Positions 42,231 through 54,122 of a DNA stretch of 64,000 nt are shown here, one piece after another. Source of the DNA: Callipepla californica brunnescens (taxonomy: Eukaryota > Chordata > Aves > Galliformes > Odontophoridae); contig JALIRH010000013.1 of NCBI GenBank assembly GCA_023055505.1, positions 2,914,001 through 2,978,000 on the forward strand, read 5' to 3'. Position 1 is the first letter of the stretch. Every line of letters begins with the position of its first letter. The notes beneath the pieces were generated by a model. It saw nothing but the letters and a program-made list of their open reading frames with translations. It ran no database searches and was not told the origin of the DNA. A program made the translations under genes and the position numbers.

Positions 42231-42785
42231 AATGATGATGATTTTAGCAGTGCACAAAAGACTGCTTTGATCATTTTTCAGCTATTTCTGTTCAAATACT
42301 TGGAATGTTTTTCTATTTGTCCCCGGACCTACTGTAGCCTAAGAAGGTCTTTTTTCTCCCAAAACAGCCTGCCGTGATTGGCTTTGAGTACACAGACTGA
42401 GAGCTCGTGCACAGTTGTTGGAGCTTGACACTCTGCTTGTGACTAGGGCTCTGATAGCACGGTGCAGCCAAGCGCATCCTTAACTGTGAGCGCGGGTGTC
42501 GGAGTGCTTGGCTAAGTCAAGGCATGGATCAGTTGATGCCAGTGGGGATTTGCTGACAGATGGCTCAGCCTCCTAAAAACAAAACTGGAAGTATTGGCGT
42601 TCCATTGTAGATTGACAGAATTTTTTATTATTTTTTTTATCAACTCCTGGTTGCTGTTGAGATTAGCTTCACTTCTGGAGTGTCTGGGATTTGGTTTTGG
42701 AGTGTGTTATGTGGGTGGAGGGGGGGTTATTTTGAACTGTAGGACTAACAGGAGAGTTTGTACCACATCAGAAGGAATATGTTGT

Positions 42786-42791
42786 AATAAA
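42786..42791 (+). terminator. LONRF3: LONRF3 poly(A) signal candidate (AATAAA)
   Basis: First canonical AATAAA after the LONRF3 stop codon. The following 60 bp are T/C-rich with tttctgtt. Later copies are alternatives, so the true 3' end is uncertain. Confidence 0.4.
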
Positions 42792-43000
42792 TGCTATTTA
42801 TTTCACCCTAATCTTCAGGTTTCTGTTAGCTTCAAATCTCTGCCCAGCTGCTACGTTCCTCTTAGCAGAGATGGGGTAGTGTTTTTCTTAGGAATTAACT
42901 ACTATTAGCAGCAACAAGTGGGCTTTTGGATCATCTCTTCTAGCTATGGAGCAGGTAAAAACAAGGCAAAGACGAGACTAATGTTAATGTGTTGGGGTTT

Positions 43001-43076
43001 TGTTTTTTTTTTGCTTTGTTTAAATCAACAGTTGTTTTGTTTTGGTTTTTTGTTTTTTGGTTGTTTTTTTTTTTTG
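43001..43076 (+). repeat. T-rich low-complexity tract
   Basis: Runs of T broken by single G or short GG and one taaatcaacag interruption. Simple low-complexity DNA with no adjacent transposon body visible. Confidence 0.85.
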
Positions 43077-46000
43077 CCCCTTGTATTGCTTTCTGCCTCC
43101 CAGTTTCTGGAGGTGGTCTTCCTTGGGGCCAACTTTGACTTTTAAAGAAAAAAAGAACAAAAAAAGCCAAACTGTTGTGGAGTGCTACAATTTTCATTGT
43201 TATTTCAACCCAGGATAGCACCAGTGGCCATTCCATGCCTTTATGGAACAATGCAGTAGAGTTTAATGTTTAAGTTTTCCATGAGTGATGTTTTCCCATT
43301 TTTTCATTCTTTCATCAGGAATATGCATTGAGAGAAATTTCTGTACTGTTAAGTTCCCATAATATCTTTTATTTCCCCTCTTGTTAAATTCTATAGGACT
43401 TTCCCATAAGGGTACCAAGGGAAGGATGGAAGACAAACACATTTCAGCTTTATTATGCAAATGGAATGTATCCTGTGTTTGCATTTAGCTGCTCTAGAAA
43501 TGCTACAGCTCCTTTCCATACTGCTAGATTGCTGCACTCCTTCTGACATCTTCTGTAGGTGGTGCTTTCCATGCTTCTCTATGAACAAAGTATAGAATCC
43601 ATGCTCTGAACAACAACTGTATGGTGGCTGAGACCCGCTATGACATTTGTCTTCATAAGTCAAAAGCAGTTCCTACTTGTTTGGAAATGAAACTGCATTA
43701 AATGCAATTCTTCCTTAAACCATTATGTATTATGCATAATATAAGGAGTCCACATTGCTCCTATAGAAAGCTAGCACTTAATTCCTTGTATCTGTGAGAA
43801 AAAGATCTCATATCTATTTCATGCTGTTTCCTCATTGATCTTGTTGTTCTTTTCCTGCATGTCTTCTTCATACTCGTTATTTTGTTAATTCAGAAATTGC
43901 CATGGAAAGATTCCTCGATTCTATGAGTGAACATTGTCTTTCTTTACTAGACTTGAGTAAAGCTGCCAGAATTTCCTAAGCAGGAATCTGCATGTACGTG
44001 CACTGTGTTATGAACCCCCAGAGCGTTTGGTGCGGCTTGGAAACACGAACTGCTGCCTACAGTGCACACTGCAAAATGGCTCCATCAAGAAGTTCAGCCT
44101 GGGACTGCTCTGTGGCCGCACATCCTAGGTTAGTAGTGGGCAGTTCATGCACTCCTGTGGAGGAAAAAAAGATTCTGAAATGAGTTTCCTAGAGAATGCA
44201 AGCCTGCCCAGTAAAAGCTGGACAAGGAGTAGCCTTAGCCTTCAGTGGCTTGACATGGTGGTTTCAGTATTGAGCTTTACAGACACAACTTCTAGCTACA
44301 CCATGCTGTGGGTGATTTTTTCAGTTGTATTAATTGACATGAAGTTGTAAATGCAACGTTTATTACAGACATAAATAAACAACTGAGCGGACTCAAAAAC
44401 CTTCAGTTACAACAGCTGCATTGGTCGCATCTCACTGGGGCTGGCATTTTATTGATGCTTCGTTGTGTTCTAGGCACCTGTTCTATTTCAACCACTCTTG
44501 CTTTTATTAACAAAGGAAAGAAAAAAGAGGAAGAAAAAGCACTTCTTGGATTTACGTTTCCTCTGTGGTGGAAGTAGTGATGACACTTGTTGTGAAGCCC
44601 AAAGTAATGCATGGGCTTCTTGCTACTACCTTCAGGGAAGGTCATTTCCTTTGACTCTAGATCAGTGAGTTAGGATTACTGAAATCAGAAATTATTCAAT
44701 TTATGGGAATGTGATCAGTCTCTTGTTTTGTTTTTCCTCTGTGATGGAGAGTGAAGCCAATAACAGAATGATCCAAACCAGTGCTGTTCTGTTGGGTATG
44801 GTGTTGAGCCATCCAGGCAGCTGGAGACCTCCTGGAAGGGTCAGGCTTGCTTTTTTGCTTTATTCATTCAAGATATCTTCACATTTCTGTAGTTGGAATA
44901 TTTAATGAAATGCATGAAATAGCAGAGGCTGTATCTTTTCCATTTTTCTCTGCACATATATAGCTTCTAATTAAGCTAACGAGTTTTCTGGAGGATATTG
45001 CACCAATTCTCATTTTCCCATGTGTAGACAAACTTCTGTAGTGACACTGACTTATGCTGCCTTGTGTAGGAGCTGCTTCTATGAGAACAGCCGTGGCCTT
45101 GGCCTGCAGAGCTTTGGCAGTACACCTGAGGCACAGCTGGATTATCCAGTTACACTGTGCTGCCTGACAGTGAGTCCAACACAGCTGTAGAATGTAGTTG
45201 ATTAGTGTTAATAGTTAAATGATAAATTGGTGCAATAAAATCTAATTGGCTGTAGTTCCAGTTGATGCTAGAGCAGTGTTAGTTGTACAGTCCTCTTTCT
45301 TTTTTTAACTTTATGTGCTGATCTCTTCCATGAGCGTTAGCAATAAGAGACGAGCTGTCGTGCCACATGGCTGACCTGTGCTTCTCTCCTGTGTGGCTGC
45401 TTGTGAGCAGAACGCCTGAACCACAGATTTCCTTACCCAAAGCTTATTTTAATTAAAATGAAGTCATTGGGATTTGGATGCAGCCAGGTCTGGTTTCACC
45501 TGCACTGTAGAAAACGCGTTACGAAATGAAGTCTTAATTTCGATGGTCTTTCGTTTAATCGTGCTTGGTGCTGAAGTTCTGCTGGTGTTTAAATTAGTGA
45601 CGGACAGGAGCTGTACTGAAATGCAGTGCTTAGGAATGGGAGGGCACATTCACAAGCCTACTTTTAAAAATAAATGTCAATTACTGCAGTTTTCTTATGT
45701 GTACCAGCCCCACTAGACCTGTATGCACTTAGGGCAGTGCTCTGCTGTCCTGTGTTAGGTGAAAGCAAAACTGGCTGAGCTCATGTTGTCAGCTTCCCAG
45801 CCTGACTTGTAAAAGTAGTGTGGTACATCCTTAAGATGTGGTGGTCTGGGGCTTAGTCCAAAGCAGCTGCATGTCCTAGAGCTGCAGCAAGGTGGTTGTT
45901 CAGCAAAGTCACTGTTCTGAGATGCTTTGTTAAATAAATGTGATCTGGGTACAAAAATGAATCTGCTTTGTCAGGGCTGAAGTGATGGGTAATACTTTGC

Positions 46001-49000
46001 AAATAACAGTAATTAAAAAATGGAGCTGTGATGTTGACTTAATCATCCAGGTGTCATGTGAAGTGCTTACCAAGGGTGGATTTTCCTAAGGTCTAAAAGT
46101 AACCCTCACATAGAAGTGCCTGTATTCTGTTATTGCCATTCTTGAGCTTTTTAAGAGAGTCACAGCCATATATTTTATAAATATAAGCATATGCACCTTT
46201 CGATCTTCAAATTTGCAGAACAAAGGTTTACAGAGCAGAAGTGTAGCAAAACCAATGTACTAGCTTCTGTAGTTCCCCAGTGGGGGATGGAGAAGTACAA
46301 AAACGGGGAGGAACAGACTATCTGTATAAGATGTCTTAATTTGGCACCATATACTCGACCAATTTAATTCCATCAAGCTACGTGGTTATAAGAGTGCCGG
46401 AAATATCTCTCTCAAGCCATTCTAAATAAAAAGCTCTTTGTGGACCTGTATCTTCCATTTGTTTGTAAAACATCCTTTTTGTGCACTGTAACGAACTTGA
46501 AATGAAACTCATATCACTGAACAGAGTGCTGTTCAGCTACCTCGACGTAAGGTTGAAGTACTTCGTTTTCTTTTTTTTTTCCAGATTTGTTCACGTTGTC
46601 ATATAAAATATTAAAAAAAAAAATCATAGTCCAAAGATCCTGTATTTGTTTGTAGATGTACTTACAATTGTGTTGTACCAACAAAGTCTGTGTGAAGCGT
46701 TGTTTGCTGATTAAAAGTTTTGTGTTCTTTACTCTTTGGCTTGCATAACAAAGAATGTCAGGTGTGAACCACTGTGCCACGGGAGCTGCTTTTGTAGGTG
46801 TTCCTTTTTCCAAGACAAAGATGACAGCCTAGATCCTGCTGCCATAATGTGAGGGAAGGAGCCTGCAGGAAGGAAGGCAGCTGCCCAAAGCTCTGCCTTT
46901 GTAAGGGACCCCTCAGGGCACTTTCCCTCTTTGCTGTAGGAAAGTAAGGGCAGTGGGAAGCACTGAGCCTGGCTTCCAGCTCTGTGTGCTTTGCTGCCTC
47001 CTGCGCTGTTTGCTGTAGGGAGTTGCCTCTGTTTCTGTAATTGAAAACAATAGCCAGGCTGCCTTCTGTGTGCAGCCTTGGCCAGGAAGAGTGAGCCCTA
47101 GCTGCTTGTTAAGCTGGGCCCTTGAAACCATGAGAACATGATGTTCAGTAAAGGGCCCCCTCAGCCTGAAGTTCCGTAGCACTTTTGGAGTCTTCAGCTT
47201 ACACAAAAAGCTGAAGAAGAGGACTTCCATTCATAAACCCAACAGTGAGAGAGCAGTTCCACACTTTATCCTACTGAAAACACGGAAGAGTCACCAAACT
47301 TCAGCTTTTAGGGATGTGCACGGGCTGCTCCTTCACCTTGTCAGCAAAGCAAGCTGCATGCTGCGGCTGTGCTCCAATCCCGTCACCTATAGCACCAGAG
47401 ATTGCTTTGCTGCTCTCTTATGTAAGCTTGCTCAGGTCCTGCATTTATTTTAGAATCCGGGGCACAGCCTGAAGGCTGTATTTAGTAACCCAACAGCTAA
47501 TTATGTCAGGGCTGCAGTTCTCTATAACAAAAATATGAATCTGAGCAGGGAAAGTATTTTGGTTGAAGCACTTTTCCATTAGAAAACAGCCAATGCTGAT
47601 GTTTTGCTTGGGAACACGGCCGGTAAATTTTGGTTCTTAATTCTGAAAGCCTTCATTGAGTGTGGCTTATTGGTTGCAGTCGAAAGCGGAAAAAAAAATC
47701 AGGGTAGCAGATATGTTCCCCAACTCTTGTTTGTTCTGCACGCTTTAGAAGAGATCTATGAGTGGACTCACAAAGCATTCTGAGCTCGATTTCATATTGT
47801 TTCAGGTTAGAGTGATCATAAAAAAGGGGCAAACATAATCTCTATGGTGTAAGGCAGTTCCTCGTCAAGGGGTGCCCCCTGTCAGCCCTTGCTCCCACAC
47901 AGCTGTGATGGCTGGGCCCAATCCAGCACCTGGCTGCTCTGCCCCTGCTCTGGCACTGAGCTGTACTGCACTTGTAGTTCTCGTCACAGAGTCCTGGGGC
48001 ATCTATCGATGGACTGCGGTTCTCTGTAAGACTGAGTTAAAGCACTGTGGTGCTTCCATCCCCGAACGTGAGGCGTGCTGCCTGCCGCTATCTTGTCGTG
48101 CACGGAGGAAGAGCAGAAGCTTCGTTTGTGAAGGGCTTTGGGGCTGAGCTTTGTTGTCACTGTCGTTCTTAAATCTGTGTTGTTTTCAAGCCCAGCAAAT
48201 TTTCTATCAGCAGCCACTCCAGAATTCCAGAAATCACACAGTAGTACAGACGAAACGGTGCTTCCTCGTGGGCAGTGCTGTCACCAGGCCTTCTTCCCCA
48301 GCTGTATTTTAACTCAGCAAACCTCTTACTGATGCCAAAAATGAACGCACGGAGGCTACCTGAGAACCAGAGCACCATCAAAGAGCAGGGTTTGCCATGT
48401 GCAGCCCTCAGCTGCCACACACCGAACAGATTACCTCTTCTGATGGATGGCTTTCAGGTTGTTAAGGGAAAAGTGACAGCCTGAGCAGCTTTGTGCCAGC
48501 GTAGCATCTTCTCTTGCAGTACATCTGCTCTTGACTTATAACTCCATACATGAAAGGAGAATTAAGCTATTTATGTAAGTGACTTTATTTATATAACTGA
48601 CTTACGCTGTATGATGTGATGAAAAAGAAAAAAGAGAACATGTGGCACTTTTTTCTACGAGCTGCAGGAAGATTTTGTAAAAGTAATACTAGTAATAAAT
48701 GGTTTTCCCTGTACGTTTGATGAGACGTTCAGCTTCATGCGGTCAGAGGCTTTAGCACACATAGGAAACGTGGTAATAGTGGCACAATAATGTGAAAGGA
48801 TTTTAGCAGGTCTGCAGACAGTCGAGAAAATCTGAATTCGGAACATCACCATTTCGACTGTGAGCTTGTTCAACAAAGCAATTAGCATTCAGTCTCTTCC
48901 ACGGATGACTCAGTGATTTGCACTGTGACTATTAGTACTGAACGTACCATCTGAAGTTTGTTTTGAAGGATTACTGAAGCAATCACAATTTAAAAACGAT

Positions 49001-52000
49001 TTCTGCAAGTATTTTTTTTTTTATCAATGAGAAGCCCAAGCTCCATCAAGGCTGAAGAACATAAAGAGGCATTTTCAGCATAGCTGGATTAATTTTCTTT
49101 ATGCTCGATGCTGTTTTTCACTCCTGAGTAAACACTGGCTATATAATATTTGGGAAATCAGGGTCAGTGGAGTAAATGTTTCTGTAGCAATTTGGCAGAC
49201 ACACCTTTCATAACTCATAAACTCACTCCTGGAAAGGCACAACTGGGTCGCAGAAGTGCATGGTGGGATGCTGCTTTCCAGTTATGCAACCAGGGTAACT
49301 AGAGGTTAGAGAAAGCACTTGAATAATGAGCTTTTTGCCAGAAAGAAGGGAAGAGAAAAACACAGTGTTTTTAATGCTGGCTTCTGAGCAGCAGCTCCTA
49401 ATGTGTCTGGTTAGGAGTCATCAAACCGAAATAGAACCGGATGCGTCACAACTTTGAAGAACGGCAGTTCACATCCCCAAAGAAAAATACATCTGCTTGT
49501 ATTCCAAAAGCAAATCCTACCCGCTCCGCGATTCCCGCTGATGATGCTAGAGCCACTGGCAGCACGCTGCTCAGCTTTTCTCCCAGCCCATGTCACTGCC
49601 TTCATCACTCCCCTCTGCTCTTTTTACAATCTATCTCCATCATCCAGCGACACCATCGCCCTGAAGGAGTCTCACATATTATGTGCACTGTTTTATCACA
49701 CGGAGCTGAACTCCTCTATGGCCCTGACAGCTCATAGCTCCTTCACTTCTCCCACATTTTCTTCCCTGCTTCTCTGTTCTTTACTGGATTATTTCTTAAT
49801 AAATATGAGTGCAGAATTTTCACATTGTTTCTTAGAGAGAAAAGAAGAGAGAAAGGAAGTCGTATTTCTGCGTTATGAAGATTTTCCAAGGTTTGGAGGG
49901 CTAGGATATGGCCTGAGGGCACCCATTAACATATTAACTAACAAACAGCTGCCATCCAGACTGGGGATATTAGTTACAAAAAGTGAATCCTGCGCTGCAA
50001 AGGGGCTAAATAAAACAGTGCTTTTAACCACTATTATATCGCCTGTTACAGCTGCACACCAGATAAATATATTAATCAAAATGACCTCATTTTAGGCATG
50101 AGTAGCACTGTGTTATATAACCATGTTAAGTATGCTGTTTTATTTCCCTCCCGCCAAGGAGAAACGGTGTTTGTCTTACAAGGCTTCCAAATAAGTCTGG
50201 TTATAAAGCAGTGGGGGAAAGAACAGGAGGAAGAGACGAAAGCAGGGGAATTAGTAAGCAAAATGACTCACTCCCTGAGAGCAGAGGTGATGCTACGCTC
50301 CACTGTTAAATATTAGATGCTCTGTAGGAAGCTGATGTTGTCATAAGCAGTCTCAGTGCTCCTCATATGCCCAACATTTCTCAGGATGGAAAAAACAGCT
50401 ACGTTAGAAGGTCAGAAGTGCCTTCTTTTCAGACCTCTCAACAAGTGACCTCTGCTTGCAGTGCTCCTTGTTCTGCTTCCAAAGCTGCTGGGGAAGGCTG
50501 CCCCAGAAGCGAGGGGCTTGCACCATCCCCTGCCCTTCTTGTTCTTCAGGAGAAAGTGGCATTCATTTAATTACTTTCTGGTGCCACTAATCACCCTTTA
50601 AACGAGCACCCTGAAAAGTAGACTGCATCCTCCCCCACACATAACAAGGCCGAAACTCATCTGGATTGGCGCTGCACTGCAGCAAAAAGGACCGAGAGGC
50701 GTACATTTTTGCAATATAAGATCACTCAGGCGGAGAACTCTGATAAGCGCTGAAAATGTGAAAAACAAATGGCAGGGTATGCATTTCCCATTTGCTTAAT
50801 ACACACACATAAAAGAAACACTGTGTAGGCTTCACTGCAGCATGCCAGTGCGTCCAAAACTCAAAGGTTAGTTACATAAATGATAAGGCGTGGGCTTAAA
50901 TGCTTCATTCAGCTTGTTAATTACTTGCTTTGTGGTCCGAGCCAACGTTCTGAAACAGGTTCATCCAAATACTGTGTTGCTTCCTCTGCATTTTCAGTTA
51001 GCTGAAGTGCTGGGAACAATTAGTTGCAATACGTCGGGAGAGTCGCTTTTCTTTTCAAGCGATTCACAGAACAAACTTACTCAAACTCATCCACAGATGC
51101 TCTTTAAATGTCTTCCCTATTTCAGAGAACGATGAAATCTACAGCTTGGAACAATCTTTTTAAACGGGGGAATTGCTGGCTGCCGTGAGCATATCTGTAT
51201 TATTGACGTTTTATGTTTCGGTAGTTCCTTCTTTGTACCCTTTTTAAACATGAGGAGATGAATGGCAGTGCATACTCACCATATCTCTGACAGGAATGTT
51301 GTAGAAGCTCTGTCTTAATAGTAGATGGAAATAAATAGTTCCATCTTCGCTTCAGTGAGCTGAGACACCAGCTTGGTCGATACCATGGGGACGAACAATT
51401 GGTTATTGCCAAATGGCCTGTCCTAAGAAAGGCAGACCTACACTTAGTTCATAATGTGCAGGCAGAAACCAGGGATTTAGAATTCCATATCCCCACGGCA
51501 ATAAATCATAGTGTATCTGAAGCAGACTGTAATTATACCACAAGGCATCCCATCAAGGTTGCACCTGGGAAACCCATCTAAGATTTACTTCAAACAACAG
51601 ATTTGTTTTAAAAGCAGAACTGGGTAACTTGCCTCGATTTCATCAGGATATGTCTCCAGACATCTTGCTTTCCAGCTCAGAATGTTAGATGTTAAATGAA
51701 CACCAATATGTTTTAACAGCTACAATGAAGTGGAAGCAAATATTGCAGAAGATTTTGACTCCCAACCTTTTAAGAGACAGTAACACATCCTTCAGTCCTC
51801 ACCTTACCATTTCTACATGAAGGCAGAATCTTTTTCCTCTATAATATGGTTGCCAGTTAGAGATTTCTGAGTCACAAATGCAGATTAGCATTTGGACCTG
51901 AATTACAAGTCCTGAAAACTGGAGGTTGGCTGAAAGAGAAACCTCAACTATTCAAACCTATGGACCAACTGCAGAATTCAGACTGCAGCTGCAAATCTGA

Positions 52001-53826
52001 GCTGAAGCGCTCTGGCTCTGTGCAGTGCTGTAGCAAAGGTGATGAGATGTGCCCCTTTGCCAGTCTACATGTAACCTTATTTCCACATCACTCTCTGGAT
52101 GTTGGAGGAATGTTGTTCCCAAAGTTACGCATTCCTTTTGCTCCCACGTTTCAGATTATTTTCTCTGTTGGTACTGGCTTGCTTTACTTTCCTCCTTTTG
52201 TTCTTTCCTGACCATGGGCCGTATCATATCCTTCCATCAATATTTCAGCAGAACGACTCCCGGTTGGAATCAGTATGGATATCTGCTTAAAAATTGATAG
52301 CACAATATGGCCCCACATGTCTGTACCCATGCACCTGTTCCTCTTAAGCTACAGTCCCTCTGTCTTTAATACTTCCATTCTTCAGACTGTTCAGAACACC
52401 AGAGTATTCTTAGCTGTATTTAAACTATCAAATGAATACAACTTCTAAATTAGAACGCACATAAAAATGCCTTTTTTTGTTACCAAGCAAAGCTTGACTG
52501 CACAGTTTAGCAGATCTCACCATACAGATCACTTTTGTCTTCAGGCTAAACATTGTTTCTTCAAATTGAAGATGAAAACCGCAATTAAATATAGGCCACA
52601 GATGTTCAGGATGCAAAGGACAAAAATATAGGTTTCGTAACTTGACAGTTATGCAACCAGTTGCTTTTCACGTATTAAAACAAACATTAAATTTTATGCT
52701 CTTATTTGTCATTAATCTAAAAACACACATTAAAAACAAAAAGAAAAACAACAACCTATGAACAGTCTTTAGAATTGTAAGAATTTTAAGATAAAAATGG
52801 TTCTGAACTATTTTAATCATTGCAAATTATTTTTCCTCAAGACATTCATTGTTTTCTAGCTTAACTTCAGATCCCCCAGTACTCAGACATCCAGCTCTCC
52901 ATCAAACCTCCGAGGCACCTCCATAATGCCAAGGATATAAGCTCTAATCATGTTGCAGACCTGGTCAAGGCAAGATTATTTTCCAATGGAATTCCCTTTA
53001 CTCACTGAATTTCATTGTGAGCACCTGCCCTGACAGCCAGAGCCTTCCCTGGGACTGCAGCAGTGCACCTCTCACCCAGCATGGCACACCAGGCTGACAG
53101 CAGTGGGATGGAGATGATGGGATTTAATCCCTTTGCAGATACAGACGAATGGGGGACTAAGCACCTTCTGCACTTTCATAAAAATCCTTTTCTTCAACGT
53201 AGCTTCCCTCTAGTAAATCACACGTTAATTCTCTTACACAAAGAAGCAAACCAGCAAAATGTTTGCTGACTGTAAATGCATAAATGAGAGAATGTTTTTA
53301 CAACCACTGATTATAGCCTAGTTTTTTAGGGAGGCTTCACATATAAAATTGCACTGCCTGCCCACCACCTTTGTTAAGTTTGGAACCAGGGGACTGGTTT
53401 TCAACCGATTTTGCAGAGATTTCTACCACCTCCTCTATATGACAGCAAACTTGCATTTGCAGATTTGACTTCTCACATCCTCAGGAGACACTTGGACACT
53501 TTGGCAATGGGAGCACTGTTCACAGAATGAGAAGTACAAACAGAAAGGCTTGTTAAGGATTTAGCAATTTTTTGTTAAACTAAGATCAAAACCTGTTATC
53601 TTAAAAATAAATCAATAATAAACCACGGAGTAGGAAGACAACTAGTCTTCCAGAGTCGGCAAAGGCAGCCATTCCCCAGACTAGTGATGAATGAGACAGG
53701 CCATGTGGAGAGCTCAATCTGTGCTTTACATCACAGTGTGAACTGCAGAGCTGACATGCTTTGCTTTTGAAGCTAAAGAAGTTTAACTCAGACACAGCCC
53801 AGGGCCTCACAATACCACTTGGCAGT

Positions 53827-54122
53827 CATAGAATCATCAAATGATTGATGGGTCGGAAGGGACCTTCAAGATCACCTGGGTCCAACTGCCCTGCTGTAGG
53901 CAGGGACTCCTCCCACTGGAGCAGGTTGCTCACAGCCCCATCCAGCCTGGCCCTGAGTGCTTCCAGGGAGGGGGCATCCACAACCCCTCTGGGCAACCTG
54001 TTCCAGTGTCTCAGCACCCTCACCGTAAAGCATTTCCTCCTAATACCTAGTATAAATAAACCCTCTTCCAGTTTAAAGCCATTTCCCCTCATCCTGTTGC
54101 CCTTACAAGAAGTCCCTCCACA
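53827..54122 (-). repeat. CR1 LINE 3' fragment
   Basis: Clear antisense CR1: catagaatcatcaaatg, gggtcggaagggaccttcaa, gggtccaactgccctgctgt, ccatccagcctggccctgag, ctgggcaacctgttccagtg and cccctcatcctgttgccctt. It is the best preserved copy in the window and the only one in the 46-63 kb stretch. Confidence 0.92.

Larger units (their letters stand above)
41627..46440 (+). other. LONRF3: Probable LONRF3 3' UTR and downstream flank
   Basis: Downstream of the LONRF3 stop the sequence is T-rich and A/T-rich with no recognisable exon or CR1. AATAAA hexamers occur at 42786, 44374 and 45234 and further copies near 45.93 and 46.43 kb. The first is the nearest canonical signal, about 1.16 kb after the stop, but the used site cannot be decided from sequence. 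T-rich low-complexity tracts lie at about 42.62 kb and 43.00-43.08 kb. Confidence 0.5.
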
